Part shown: piece after piece, positions 52,433 to 60,646 of the stretch
Layout of the letters: the number at the start of each line of letters is the position of its first letter
Position numbering within the stretch: position 1 is the first letter of the stretch
Origin: Mesorhizobium sp. CU3
Lineage (GTDB): Bacteria; Pseudomonadota; Alphaproteobacteria; Rhizobiales; Rhizobiaceae
Length of the DNA: 60,646 nt
Reading direction: 5' to 3'
Assembly (NCBI RefSeq): GCF_006442965.1
Contig: NZ_VFWX01000026.1
Span: forward strand, 1 to 60,646
Translations under genes and position numbers: made by a program
Notes under the pieces: generated by a model
The model's input: only the letters and a program-made list of their open reading frames with translations
What the model was told of the DNA's origin: nothing
The model's database searches: none

Positions 52433-53455
52433 TCATTCCGCGGCCCCTGCGGCCACGGCCTTGCCTGCCTTCACGGCCACCTCGGCACGTTTCGGGTGCA
52501 GCAGCCCGATCAGCGGCTTTTCGACGATCAGATAAAGCACGGACGAGAGGGCGAGGGTGACGACTAGGATCGTTGTCGGCTGCAAGATCGCCGGCAGGCC
52601 GGTCCTCAGGACAAGGCCCGTTGCCAGAACGCCGACGACGACATGCCATAGGTAGATCGAATAGGACGCATCGCCGAGAAAGCTGGGCAAGGCTCCGGGC
52701 TTGAACGGCCTCGCCCGCTCGGCGAACACCGCGCCCGCCACGATCAGCGTTGCCGGAAGCCCCCAACGCAAGACGCGAGCCACGTCGGCATCGAACAGCG
52801 GACTGGCCGCAAGGAGCAGAAATCCCGTGACGGCCATTGCCAGCCCCGCCCAGAGCGGGAGCCTGGCGCCCTGGAGCCACAAGCGACCTACGACGACGCC
52901 GGCCGCGAACTCGAGCACGACAGGATCGGTGAAGGCACGCGCATATCCCGCGGGCAAGACGAAATGCAGCGCGACGATGGCCACAAGGGCGCCCACGAGA
53001 ACACCGAGCCGCCAGCGCCCCCCAAGGAACAGGACCAGGGTGAAAACGAGATAGAACATCATCTCATAGCAAAGCGTCCAACCCTGTATGACGACGGGAT
53101 GCAGCGCACCCTCCTGCAGGACTGGCAGGAAGAACAGCGATCCGACGAAATTCGCTACACTGAAGATATGGCCGTAGAAGAATTGCGGTTTGATCAGGAT
53201 GCCCGCCGCGGTCAGCAGCGTGACGATCCAGTAGAGAGGCACGATGCGGGTGATCCGGCGCCACATGAAACGCCACGGATCAGCCGTCCTGCCGGCCGTC
53301 GTAACCCACATGATGAAGCCGCTGATGACGAAGAAGACATCGACACCGGCTGCGCCGACGTGGAACGGGCCGCCGAACTGCTCGCTGACGTGAAAGCCGA
53401 CCACGGCGCAGGCGGCGAGGCCCCGCAAATATTGGATACTGTGGATGCTCGTCAC
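52433..53455 (-). CDS. Acyltransferase family 3 membrane protein (OafA/ExoZ type)
   Basis: Integral membrane O-acyltransferase of about 340 residues, ten or so helices. The family start IHSIQYLRGLAACAVVGFHV contains the catalytic His, and VDVFFVISGFIMW and SYSIYLWH are conserved. It would acetylate or acylate an exopolysaccharide or surface sugar. A GTG at 53455 gives the usual ExoZ-like N-terminus; an in-frame TTG at 53515 would add 20 residues. Convergent with the activator gene, 10 bp apart. Confidence 0.88.
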   Translation of the reverse strand: MTSIHSIQYLRGLAACAVVGFHVSEQFGGPFHVGAAGVDVFFVISGFIMWVTTAGRTADPWRFMWRRITRIVPLYWIVTLLTAAGILIKPQFFYGHIFSVANFVGSLFFLPVLQEGALHPVVIQGWTLCYEMMFYLVFTLVLFLGGRWRLGVLVGALVAIVALHFVLPAGYARAFTDPVVLEFAAGVVVGRLWLQGARLPLWAGLAMAVTGFLLLAASPLFDADVARVLRWGLPATLIVAGAVFAERARPFKPGALPSFLGDASYSIYLWHVVVGVLATGLVLRTGLPAILQPTTILVVTLALSSVLYLIVEKPLIGLLHPKRAEVAVKAGKAVAAGAAE

Positions 53456-53750
53456 GGTGCTGTGACCCAACTCGCGCAATGCTGCAGCGCATACAGTCGA
53501 TATCGCATTGCACAATAACAGTACAGCTGCCTACTGCTGTCAACTGCTGAAGGCTGCCTTCCGGATAAAATCTTGGGGTACCCTCCGGGATCAACTCATT
53601 TGCATGCAAATGTTTCCGAATGCGCGCGATCCGGAAACCAAAGCGCTGTTTTCGTGAAATTGATCCGATACATGCGTGAGCCATTTAACGGACATCGAAC
53701 GGCGGCCAGGAATAACCCTCGGCCGCCGCTGCACTTCAAGGGAGAAGCAA

Positions 53751-53936
53751 ATGTCGATGTTCGACAACCTCAGCCGTTTCGGTGTCACCATCAGGCAGGC
53801 GCATTCGCGCAATAAGGCTATCCGCCAGCTGAACAGCCTGCCGGCGCATGTCCAGAAGGATATCGGCTGGCCGGCCTCGCCGCCGAGCGACCCGCAGGCA
53901 GCCCTGCATCAGCTGCTGTTGGGCACTGCGCGCTGA
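53751..53936 (+). CDS. DUF1127 domain small protein, copy 1
   Basis: A 61-residue protein, MSMFDNLSRFGVTIRQAHSRN followed by LNSLPAHVQKDIGWPAS, the DUF1127 signature (LxxLxxxxxKDIGW). Related short proteins in alphaproteobacteria affect RNA and phosphate or stress responses. AAGGGAGAAG precedes the ATG. Upstream in-frame codons to 53676 are not needed. A GC-rich stem (53973-53981 with 53989-53997) follows without a T-run. Confidence 0.88.
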   Translation: MSMFDNLSRFGVTIRQAHSRNKAIRQLNSLPAHVQKDIGWPASPPSDPQAALHQLLLGTAR

Positions 53937-54043
53937 TGACCTTTGCCGACAAATGCAAGCTGCTCGGCAAGCGCCGGGGCCAGAACGCGGCCCCGGCTGC
54001 AAGCGACAACAAATTGCGCGCGGCATTGCTGCCGCAGCGGTGA

Positions 54044-54140
54044 CTGGAGCAATTCCAGCAAAAGAGCGTAGCGGTTATCGTCCGGAGTTGCTTGAAAACA
54101 AAGAGATAAAGCGGTCATCGGTCCGATGAAACGCTCCTAG
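54044..54140. repeat. Dispersed rhizobial intergenic element
   Basis: Begins CTGGAGCAATTCCAG (a small palindrome) and continues with AGCGTAGCGG, CGTCCGGAGTTGC, AAAACAAAGAGATAAAGCGG and ATGAAACGCTCC. The phrase order matches a repeat I recall as common between genes in Mesorhizobium and Sinorhizobium. It fills part of the 324-bp gap before the alpha/beta hydrolase. The rest of the gap has a TTGACA at 54179-54184 that could be a -35 box, with no clear -10. Confidence 0.6.
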
Positions 54141-54260
54141 GGACTAGGCCACATTAGGGGCTTGATGCGGCACAAACCTTGACATTTTTAACCAAGGTAC
54201 AAATCTTCCGAAGAGTGGGGGAACTCTTTTAGTCGGCTTTGCCGAAATCAGTGTATCCGC

Positions 54261-55223
54261 ATGCCCAGTTTGAAAAGCCACGTCGTCTCGTTCGTGCTCA
54301 GGCACAGCCGCAAAAAGGCCTTTTCCAGCCCGGAAAACCTGCAGCGCTGGATCGCTTACGCCCGCAAGACCGAGGACTACCATCCGCCGGCGCTGCTCAA
54401 GGCCCGCCTGGACATCGCCGAGACCAACGTCGACGGCTTTCCGGTCTACGAGATCGCGCCGAAAAAGGGCGAGCGCCGCCGCATCCTCTACATGCATGGC
54501 GGCGCCTATGTTTTCGAGATCACATCCTATCACTGGGGGCTGATCGCCGAGATGGCCGAGCGGCTGGGTTTTGGCATCACCGTGCCGATCTATCCGATCG
54601 CGCCGGAGCACAATTTCCACGATATGTTCGGCATGGTCGGCGACGTCTACCGGCGCATGCTCGAGGAAACCGATCCCGAGGACATCGTCTTCATGGGCGA
54701 TTCCGCCGGCGGCAACATGGCCGTGGTGCTGACCATGATGGCGGCCGAGGACGGCCTGCCGTTGCCCTCACGCCATGTGCTGATCTCGCCCGGCCTCGAC
54801 GTCTCGCTCGCCAATCCCGAAGTTTTCGAGGCGGAACGGCATGATCCGTGGCTGGGCATCCCCGGCGGGCTCGAGGCCGTCCGGCTCTACAGTGCCGGCT
54901 TCGACCGCAACGATTGGCACATCAGCCCGCTCTATGGCGACCTCTCGGTGTTGCCGAAGACGCTGCTCCTGACCGGATCGCGCGACATGCTGACGCCCGA
55001 CAATCTGATCTTTGCGCAAAAGGCGCGCGCCGCCGGTGTCGAGGTCGAAATGGTCTACGAGGAAGGCATGTTCCACGTCTGGCCGTTGATCGAGATGCCG
55101 GAAGCGCGCCGCGCGCGCGACCGCATCGTCGCCTTCCTCGCCGATCCGGCACCGCGGCGCGCTCACGCGAGACGCGGCACAAGACCCGCTTTTGCGGCGC
55201 GCGCCGCGCAGGCCGCAGAATAA
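54261..55223 (+). CDS. Alpha/beta hydrolase (hormone-sensitive lipase/acetyl-esterase family)
   Basis: A 320-residue serine esterase. The oxyanion motif is YMHGGAYVF, the nucleophile Ser is in FMGDSAGGNMAV, the Asp in LLTGSRDMLTPDN and the His in EEGMFHVWPL. No signal peptide. The C-terminus is basic and Ala-rich (PRRAHARRGTRPAFAARAAQ). Substrate is a carboxylic ester of unknown nature. Ends 1 bp from the convergent LysR gene. Confidence 0.9.
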   Translation: MPSLKSHVVSFVLRHSRKKAFSSPENLQRWIAYARKTEDYHPPALLKARLDIAETNVDGFPVYEIAPKKGERRRILYMHGGAYVFEITSYHWGLIAEMAERLGFGITVPIYPIAPEHNFHDMFGMVGDVYRRMLEETDPEDIVFMGDSAGGNMAVVLTMMAAEDGLPLPSRHVLISPGLDVSLANPEVFEAERHDPWLGIPGGLEAVRLYSAGFDRNDWHISPLYGDLSVLPKTLLLTGSRDMLTPDNLIFAQKARAAGVEVEMVYEEGMFHVWPLIEMPEARRARDRIVAFLADPAPRRAHARRGTRPAFAARAAQAAE

Positions 55224-55224
55224 C

Positions 55225-56124
55225 TCAGAACTTGCCGGTTTCGCGGAACAACTCGAACGTCGCGCGAATGTGGTCCGCGACCGCCCTGACCGGCGCGCTG
55301 GCGTCCGGCGCCACCACCATGGCGAGATTGTAGGTGCCGATATCCGGCATGCCGTCCTTGGCGCCGAGCGAAACCATCTCGTCGCCGAGGAACGACTTCG
55401 GCAGCGGCGCCACCGCGAGATCCGCCATGATGGCAGCGCGCTGGCCGGCGGTGTGGGCACTCATATAGGCGATGCGGTAGTTGCGGCCTTCGCGTCCGAG
55501 CGCCTCAAGCGCACCGGCCCGCCAGGCGCAGCCCTCTTCCCACAGCGACACCGGCAACGGTTCGCGCAGATGCGCGCAGCCGCCCTTGGCGCCGGCCCAG
55601 ACGATCGGCTCTGTGAGCAGCACCTCGGCGCCAATGGCGCTGGTCTTGTAGGAATTGGTAAGAAGCGTGATGTCGAGCGCGCGGTCGTCCATGCGGCGGC
55701 GCAGGTTGATGCTCTGGTCGATGGTGACGTCGACGGCGATCGAGGGATGCGACTGAGCGAAGCGCTTGAGGACATGCGGCAGCACGCGCTCGCCATAATC
55801 GTCCGGCGAACCCAGCCGCACAACGCCGACGATATCGGGGATGATGAATTTCGACACCACCTCGCGGTTGATCGACAACAGCCGGCGAGCATAGCCGAGC
55901 AGCATTTCGCCATCGGTGGTCAGCGTTACAGAACGCGCGTCGCGCGCGAAGACGGACCTGCCGAGAATATCCTCCAGCTTCTTGATCTGCATGGAAACGG
56001 CCGACGGCGTGCGGAACACTGCGGTCGCGGCGGTGGTGAAGCTGCCCGTCTCGGCAATCGCCACGAATGTGCGCAGGACGTCGAGGTCGAGCAGTGGCAG
56101 CGGATGATTGAGTGGGGCGTTCAT
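55225..56124 (-). CDS. LysR family transcriptional regulator
   Basis: A 299-residue regulator with an N-terminal winged HTH (LRTFVAIAETGSFTTAATAVFRTPSAVSMQIKKLE wording, shown in part) and a periplasmic-binding-like effector domain from about residue 95. LysR genes divergent from DUF1127 genes recur in rhizobia, so it may regulate the small gene 205 bp away. The effector is unknown. Confidence 0.92.
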   Translation of the reverse strand: MNAPLNHPLPLLDLDVLRTFVAIAETGSFTTAATAVFRTPSAVSMQIKKLEDILGRSVFARDARSVTLTTDGEMLLGYARRLLSINREVVSKFIIPDIVGVVRLGSPDDYGERVLPHVLKRFAQSHPSIAVDVTIDQSINLRRRMDDRALDITLLTNSYKTSAIGAEVLLTEPIVWAGAKGGCAHLREPLPVSLWEEGCAWRAGALEALGREGRNYRIAYMSAHTAGQRAAIMADLAVAPLPKSFLGDEMVSLGAKDGMPDIGTYNLAMVVAPDASAPVRAVADHIRATFELFRETGKF

Positions 56125-56328
56125 CGGGATCAGCCTTCAATTTTTCTGATGCGAACGATCATTCCATTTCGTTTGATTGAACATCAGTTTAGGAGGATAG
56201 TCAACTCCATCGAAGCAGGCTGCTGCCAAACACAGCCACGAAACGACCATGACACAGACCTGCAATCGACATACCTGACGTAACGCATTGCCGGGCGCCT
56301 CCCCGCCCCCACTCCAAGGAGAACGAAC

Positions 56329-56514
56329 ATGTCTATCCTGTCATCCATTGGTCGCCTGGCGACCGAATTCAGCGCGGCTCGCGCCCGCTATCAGACTGAA
56401 CGCGCCATCCATGCGCTGCCGGTCGAACTGCAGAAGGATATCGGCTGGCCGGAAGCCGCCGACGCCAAGACCGGCCTGCGCTACGGCGTCGGAAACTGGG
56501 CCGGAGCGAAGTAA
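56329..56514 (+). CDS. DUF1127 domain small protein, copy 2
   Basis: A 61-residue protein, MSILSSIGRLATEFSAARARY then IHALPVELQKDIGWPEA. It shares the QKDIGWP core with copy 1, suggesting duplication. A CAAGGAGAACGA ribosome-binding site precedes the start. Divergent from the LysR gene and followed by a strong terminator, so it is monocistronic. Confidence 0.9.
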   Translation: MSILSSIGRLATEFSAARARYQTERAIHALPVELQKDIGWPEAADAKTGLRYGVGNWAGAK

Positions 56515-56536
56515 CGCAGTGAACGACAAATGCTAG

Positions 56537-56568
56537 AGGCCTGCCGCGTCAGCTCGGCAGGCCTTTTT
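56537..56568 (+). terminator. Intrinsic terminator of DUF1127 copy 2
   Basis: AGGCCTGCCG pairs with CGGCAGGCCT and is followed by TTTT. The tail GGCCTTTTTGTTT is duplicated directly after it. Confidence 0.92.
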
Positions 56569-56863
56569 GTTTTTAGGCCTTTTTGTTTGCATTCAAACGA
56601 CTTTCCCAGCCATGCTGCCGCTGCATGACGCATATGAGGCATTCGCATAGCGGGTTAATTTTCAGACTAATGCCTTGTAAACAATCGTAAATTTCGGGCA
56701 CTCTGCCCAAAAATGTCGCAAACGATGTCGCTTTTCCTATCAACCGCTTCGTTTTTGCGATTTAGTTTTTACTGAAGCAAGCCTATATCAGCGCCAGCAA
56801 AAACGAGCTGCCCCACTCCATCAAGCGAAGGCGACCCGTCTGAGCAACCAAATGGAGATGACA
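56569..56863. other. AT-richer 295-bp intergenic region
   Basis: No ORF is supported. It contains TGTCGC twice (56714 and 56726) and GTCGCTTTTCC (56727) followed 21 bp later by TTCGT, a weak fourth copy of the direct-repeat site. TATATC at 56786 is a possible -10 element for the small gene that follows. It probably holds the promoter of that gene. Confidence 0.4.
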
Positions 56864-56998
56864 ATGAAGCTCTTTGCCCGCCTGTTCACCCGTCGCGAAA
56901 TGAACCTGACGACCGCTCTCGAGCGTCAGCGTCTCGCCAAGACCATGCCCGGCCAGACCGGCGCCATGAACGCCGCCCGCCTCGGCTTCATCGCCTGA
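56864..56998 (+). CDS. Small conserved-looking protein, 44 aa
   Basis: A short gene with ATG at 56864, 6 nt after GGAG; an in-frame ATG two codons earlier is possible. The product is basic and helical (MKLFARLFTRREMNLTTALE start, ending ARLGFIA) with no known domain. An intrinsic terminator 27 bp after the stop supports it as a real transcription unit. Confidence 0.6.
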   Translation: MKLFARLFTRREMNLTTALERQRLAKTMPGQTGAMNAARLGFIA

Positions 56999-57025
56999 GA
57001 CTATCGGCATCCAAAGCTGAATTCG

Positions 57026-57056
57026 ACGCCGCCCGGCCCCGCCGTGGCGGCGTTTT
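57026..57056 (+). terminator. Intrinsic terminator after the 44-aa gene
   Basis: ACGCCGCC (57026-57033) pairs with GGCGGCGT (57046-57053), followed by TTT. Confidence 0.8.
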
Positions 57057-57115
57057 CATAGGCGCCGAGGCTGCATAACCCGGGCTGCGGTACTTTATGC
57101 CCTGATGAATTGCCC

Positions 57116-57137
57116 ATTTGCGACCCGTGTCGCAAAT
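57116..57137. promoter_or_regulatory. Palindrome upstream of the GlxA-like regulator gene
   Basis: ATTTGCGAC-CCGT-GTCGCAAAT, perfect nine-base arms, 106 bp before the start codon. It contains GTCGC, the same half-site word as the candidate activator sites, so autoregulation is possible. Confidence 0.5.
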
Positions 57138-57243
57138 TTATTCTTCACGTGGAGCCCTACCCGATTGACAGGAATGGCTTTTCCTGTTGTCGCTATGCTG
57201 TTCGCGACATCCTGTTCGCGTCATGGCTGCATGAGGTTTCCCC

Positions 57244-58245
57244 GTGAATGCCGTAAAGCATCCGATCAAACGATCGTTTGTGTTCTTCCTTGTTCCCGAT
57301 TTCACCATGATCGCCTTCGCGACGGCGCTCGACCCGTTGCGCTCGGCCAACCGCATGCTCGGCTACGAGGCCTATCGCTGGCGCCTGGCCAGCATCGACG
57401 GCAAGCCGGTGCGCGCCTCGAACGGCGTCGAATGCGCGGTCAACACCTCGCTGGAAGAAGAGCGCAAGAAGATGGCGGGCCCCGACCGGCCGAACATGGC
57501 CATCGTCTGCAGCGGCGTCAATGTCGAGCGCTACCAGAACAAGTCGGCCTTCGCATGGCTGCGCGAGGAGTATAACCGCGGCGTCGCCGTCGGCGGCCTC
57601 TGCACCGGCGCGCATATCCTGGCCGCCGCCGGACTCTTGTCCAACAAGCGCTGCGCGATCCATTGGGAGAACCTGCCGGGTTTCTCCGAAGCTTTCCCCA
57701 AGGCCAATGTCTTTGCCGATCTCTTCGAGATCGACCAGAACGTCTACACCTGCGCCGGCGGCACGGCCGCGCTCGACATGATGCTGAAGCTGATCGGCGA
57801 CGATTTCGACGAGAGCCTGGTCAACCGCGTCTGCGAGCAGGTGCTGACCGACCGCGTGCGCAGCCCGACCGACCGCCAGCGCCTGCCGCTGCGAGCCCGC
57901 CTCGGCGTGCAGAACTCCAAGGTGCTGACCATCATCGAACTGATGGAGGCGAACCTGTCCGAACCGCTATCGCTGATCGAGATCGCCGACCATGTCGACC
58001 TGTCGCGTCGCCAGATCGAGCGCTTGTTCCGCACCGAGATGGGCCGCTCGCCCGCCCGCTACTATCTGGAGATCCGCCTCGACCGGGCGCGGCACCTGCT
58101 CATCCAGTCGTCGATGCCGGTGGTCGAGGTGGCGGTCGCCTGCGGCTTCGTCTCGGCCTCGCATTTCTCCAAATGCTACCGCGAGCTCTACGCCCGCTCG
58201 CCGCAGCAGGAACGCGTCGACCGCAAGCAGCTACTGGCTGCGTAG
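57244..58245 (+). CDS. GlxA family (AraC-type) transcriptional regulator, GbdR/CdhR-like
   Basis: A 333-residue activator from GTG (57244). Residues 1-200 form a DJ-1/PfpI-type amidotransferase-like domain (VFFLVPDFTMIAFATALDPL, GGLCTGAHILAAAG), and the C-terminal 100 residues hold two HTH motifs (LSLIEIADHVDLSRRQIERLF, VVEVAVACGFVSASHFSKCYR). GbdR and CdhR, which sense dimethylglycine/betaine and carnitine products in Pseudomonas, have this architecture. It is the best candidate in the window for control of the methyl-transfer locus. Upstream palindrome as noted. Position 5 kb away from the nearest methyl gene is the main caveat. Confidence 0.88.
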   Translation: MNAVKHPIKRSFVFFLVPDFTMIAFATALDPLRSANRMLGYEAYRWRLASIDGKPVRASNGVECAVNTSLEEERKKMAGPDRPNMAIVCSGVNVERYQNKSAFAWLREEYNRGVAVGGLCTGAHILAAAGLLSNKRCAIHWENLPGFSEAFPKANVFADLFEIDQNVYTCAGGTAALDMMLKLIGDDFDESLVNRVCEQVLTDRVRSPTDRQRLPLRARLGVQNSKVLTIIELMEANLSEPLSLIEIADHVDLSRRQIERLFRTEMGRSPARYYLEIRLDRARHLLIQSSMPVVEVAVACGFVSASHFSKCYRELYARSPQQERVDRKQLLAA

Positions 58246-58259
58246 GCGGGCACAGACCT

Positions 58260-59063
58260 CTACGCCGATTGCGTCTGCACCGTCCGCATCGCCTCGACGC
58301 GGATGTCCTCGGTGAGTTGCGCCTTGATCGCGGAAAATTCCGGGCTGGTCTTCAGCGTGTAGTGGCGCGGATGCGGCAGGTCGACCGCCACGTCCGACTT
58401 GATGCGGCCGGGCCGCGCGCTCATCACGATCACGCGCGAGGCCATGAAGATCGCTTCCTCGATGTCGTGGGTGACGAACAGCACCGTCTTCTTGCGCCGT
58501 TCCCATATGCCGAGCAGCAATTCCTGCATCAGCCCGCGCGTCTGGTTGTCCAGAGCGCCGAACGGCTCGTCGAGCAAAAGGATCTCCGGATCGTTGGCCA
58601 AGGCGCGCGCGATCGCGGTGCGCTGCTGCATGCCGCCCGAAAGCTGCTTCGGCCAATGGTTCTCGAAACCCCTCAGCCCGACGAGATCGAGATAGGAAGC
58701 GACGATGCCATCCCGCTCCTTCTGCGCCATGCCGCGTTCGCGCAGGCCGAAGCCGATGTTCTCGGCGACCGTCAGCCAGGGAAACAACGTGTAGGACTGG
58801 AACACCATCCCGCGATCCGGGCCAGGACGCGTGACCGCCTTGCTATCGAGCAGCACGCGGCCCGTGCTCGGCGCCTCCAGCCCGGCGACGATCCTCAGCA
58901 ACGTCGACTTGCCGCAGCCCGAAGGTCCGAGAATGGTGATGAAATCGTTGGCCGCGACCGACAGGTCGATCGGCTGCAGCGCCTGCACAGGCTGTCCGCC
59001 CCTCACCCCGGCAAAGGTCCGCGAAACGCCTTCGATCAGAAGCTTGCTCACGCCAGGCTCCAT
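58260..59063 (-). CDS. ABC transporter ATP-binding protein, NitT/TauT type
   Basis: A 267-residue ATPase: Walker A GPSGCGKST, signature LSGGMQQRTAIARAL, Walker B ILLLDEPFGALD. It drives uptake through the permease whose gene overlaps it by 16 bp. Family substrates are nitrate, sulfonates, taurine, thiamine precursors or similar. It converges with the GlxA-like gene. Confidence 0.93.
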   Translation of the reverse strand: MEPGVSKLLIEGVSRTFAGVRGGQPVQALQPIDLSVAANDFITILGPSGCGKSTLLRIVAGLEAPSTGRVLLDSKAVTRPGPDRGMVFQSYTLFPWLTVAENIGFGLRERGMAQKERDGIVASYLDLVGLRGFENHWPKQLSGGMQQRTAIARALANDPEILLLDEPFGALDNQTRGLMQELLLGIWERRKKTVLFVTHDIEEAIFMASRVIVMSARPGRIKSDVAVDLPHPRHYTLKTSPEFSAIKAQLTEDIRVEAMRTVQTQSA

Positions 59064-59824
59064 GGAAAGAGCCAGCGATTGAGCGCCTTGAAGGCGAAGT
59101 CGGACAGCAGTCCGATCAGGCCGATGACGATGATGCCGAAAATGATCTGCCCCGTCGCCAACCGTGACTGGCTGTTGATGATCATGTAGCCGATGCCCGA
59201 CGACGAGCCGATCAGCTCGGCGACGATGACATAGGTCCAGGCCCAGCCCAGCACCAGCCGCAGCGTCTCGGCGATCTCCGGCGCGTTGGCCGGCATGATG
59301 ACGCGCTTGACGATGCCGTTGTCGGTCGCGCCAAGCGTATAGGCCGCCTCGACCAGGTCGCGCCTGGTGCTGCCGACCTTCACCGCCACGATCAAAATGA
59401 TCTGGAACACCGAGCCGACGAAGATCACCAGAAGCTTTTCCAGTTCACCGATACCGGCCCACAGGATGAGCAACGGGATGAAGGCCGATGCCGGCAGATA
59501 GCGGGCGAAGGACACGAACGGTTCGAGGAAGGCCTCGACCGGCTTCCAGGCGCCCATAGCGATGCCGATCGGCACGGCGACGATCGAGGCCAGCACGAAG
59601 CCGCCGAAGACGCGCCAGATGGTGATTAATATGTCGAGCCAGAACCGATCTTCGACCAAGAGCCGCCACCCATCCTTCAGCATCGACAGCGGGTCGGCGA
59701 GGAAGATGTGGTTCACATGGCCGCCGAGCGTGATCCACGCCCAGAACGCCACGAACAGCACGAAGAAGGAAACGCCGAGCACGGTTCGCGTGCCCGGCGA
59801 TACAGGATGCAAGGGGCGCGGCAT
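59048..59824 (-). CDS. ABC transporter permease, NitT/TauT type
   Basis: A 258-residue inner-membrane protein with six helices (first at TVLGVSFFVLFVAFWAWITLG, shown in part) and the EAA loop AAYTLGATDNGIVKRVIMPANAPEI. The ATG at 59824 follows AAGGACAG and is preferred to a start at 59917. Middle gene of the importer operon. Confidence 0.92.
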   Translation of the reverse strand: MPRPLHPVSPGTRTVLGVSFFVLFVAFWAWITLGGHVNHIFLADPLSMLKDGWRLLVEDRFWLDILITIWRVFGGFVLASIVAVPIGIAMGAWKPVEAFLEPFVSFARYLPASAFIPLLILWAGIGELEKLLVIFVGSVFQIILIVAVKVGSTRRDLVEAAYTLGATDNGIVKRVIMPANAPEIAETLRLVLGWAWTYVIVAELIGSSSGIGYMIINSQSRLATGQIIFGIIVIGLIGLLSDFAFKALNRWLFPWSLA

Positions 59825-59888
59825 CAGTATCTGTCCTTGAAGAGGAACGACGGCGGCTTGTCGCCGCCGCCGATCGGGTGATGCGCGA

Positions 59889-60646
59889 TCAGTTGGCCAC
59901 CGCGCTGGTGTCGGCAAGCGTCGTCACGTCCGGCGCTTCCTTGATCAGGCCCATCTGCAGCAACAGGTCGCCCGCGGTCTTGGAGAAATCCTGGAAGTCC
60001 TTGGTGAAGAACTGCTTGTTGTCCGCCTTGTCGGCCCATTTCAGGTACTTGGCCGAGTCCTCGAATTCCTTGGCCGACTGCTTCACGTCGGCGCCCATGA
60101 TCTCGTAGGATTTCTGCGGGTCCTTCTTGATCAGGTCGAGCGCGTCGAAATAGCTGTCGGCCAGCGCCTTGGCGGCGTCGGGATTGGCCTTGAGAAAGTC
60201 CGGCGTGCAGCCGACCGTATCCAGCACCATCGGATAGTCGAGCGTGGTGGCCAGGATATGGCCCTGGTCCGCCTTGTCGCGCACCGCCGAGATGAACGGC
60301 TCATAGGTCACGGCGGCATCGTTCTGGCCGGCAAGGAAGGCTTGCGCCGCCGCGTCCGGCTCCAGGTTGACGACGGTGACATCCTTGGTCGACATGCCGT
60401 TCTTGTTGAGCACCCAGGCCAGCAGGAAATAGGGCGAGGTGCCTGGCGCCGACGAGGCGACGTTCTTGCCCTTGAGGTCGGCGACGGTCTTGATGTCGTT
60501 GCGCACCACGATGCCGTCAGCGCCATAGGACTTGTCGAGCTGAAAGATCTGCTTGGTGGTGACGCCGCTGGCGTTCCACACCATCCAGGTCTCGACGGTG
60601 GTCGCCGCGCATTGCAGGTCGCCCGCCGGGGGCCCCGCCCCCCCCC
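59889..60646 (-). CDS. ABC transporter substrate-binding protein, NitT/TauT type (5' end beyond window)
   Basis: Partial gene, about 252 residues seen. The frame is open through the end of the window: AGDLQCAATTVETWMVWNASG, then GADGIVVRNDIKTVADLKGKNVA, PGTSPYFLLAWVLNKNG and FLAGQNDAAVTYEPF are typical of SsuA/TauA-like receptors. The signal peptide lies outside. An ATG at 60584 is internal, not the start. The last 15 or so bases are C/G homopolymers and may be unreliable. Ligand unknown; an onium or sulfonate compound would fit the neighbourhood. Confidence 0.88.
   Translation of the reverse strand, partial: GGAGPPAGDLQCAATTVETWMVWNASGVTTKQIFQLDKSYGADGIVVRNDIKTVADLKGKNVASSAPGTSPYFLLAWVLNKNGMSTKDVTVVNLEPDAAAQAFLAGQNDAAVTYEPFISAVRDKADQGHILATTLDYPMVLDTVGCTPDFLKANPDAAKALADSYFDALDLIKKDPQKSYEIMGADVKQSAKEFEDSAKYLKWADKADNKQFFTKDFQDFSKTAGDLLLQMGLIKEAPDVTTLADTSAVAN

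Overview
The window is about 60.6 kb of GC-rich chromosomal DNA from an alphaproteobacterium of the Rhizobiales, most likely Mesorhizobium or a close relative. The evidence is the AcpXL/LpxXL very-long-chain fatty-acid locus of rhizobial lipid A, several intergenic palindromes of Mesorhizobium type, DUF1127 proteins, and alphaproteobacterial gene neighbourhoods. I see no tRNA, rRNA, CRISPR array, prophage or transposase. The organism assignment is inference from gene content; no search was run.

Layout. 0.1-5.1 kb: acpXL, two ketosynthases (one without the catalytic Cys), an alcohol dehydrogenase and lpxXL. 5.2-6.7 kb: an outer-membrane barrel and a small L,D-transpeptidase. 7-13.3 kb: an M20 deacylase with a complete peptide-type ABC importer. 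13.3-16.3 kb: TerB-like protein, TSUP transporter, AraC regulator, VOC protein and a 182-bp palindromic repeat. 16.3-20.7 kb: cobQ behind a DddQ-like cupin, divergent from an acyl-CoA dehydrogenase/mmsB pair, then a candidate small RNA. 21-26 kb: class III aminotransferase, prolyl oligopeptidase and an MFS transporter.

26-52.4 kb is the centre of interest. It is a dispersed one-carbon/onium-compound locus. It holds two non-pyrrolysine MttB-type methyltransferases, a dimethylglycine-dehydrogenase-like flavoprotein, a DddP-like M24 protein with all known catalytic positions, a homocysteine S-methyltransferase, a [4Fe-4S] protein, a B12-binding corrinoid protein, a DUF1638 protein, a MetV/MetF pair, a methyltetrahydrofolate:corrinoid methyltransferase and a RamA-like reductive activase. 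Together these could take methyl groups from a quaternary amine or sulfonium compound to a corrinoid, then to tetrahydrofolate, and on to methylene-THF or methionine. Such a pathway is best known from anaerobes. cobQ in the same window could help supply the corrinoid. Interspersed are an orphan PhnD-like protein, a desaturase, an XRE regulator, an ECF sigma/VWA pair and other genes.

52.4-60.6 kb: acyltransferase, two DUF1127 proteins flanking a LysR regulator and an alpha/beta hydrolase, a tiny conserved-looking protein, a GlxA/GbdR-like AraC regulator (a candidate controller of the methyl locus) and a NitT/TauT ABC importer whose binding protein runs off the end.

Two regulatory signatures tie the region together. 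One is a 21-bp-spaced GTCGC direct repeat upstream of mttB1, of the mttB2/corrinoid-protein promoter and of the virulence_factor-metV-metF operon. The other is an AT-rich palindrome (ATAAAGA-N2-TCTTTAT) shared by the homocysteine methyltransferase and methyl-THF:corrinoid methyltransferase genes. Five of the methyl-transfer proteins also carry Arg/Gly-rich tails at one terminus.
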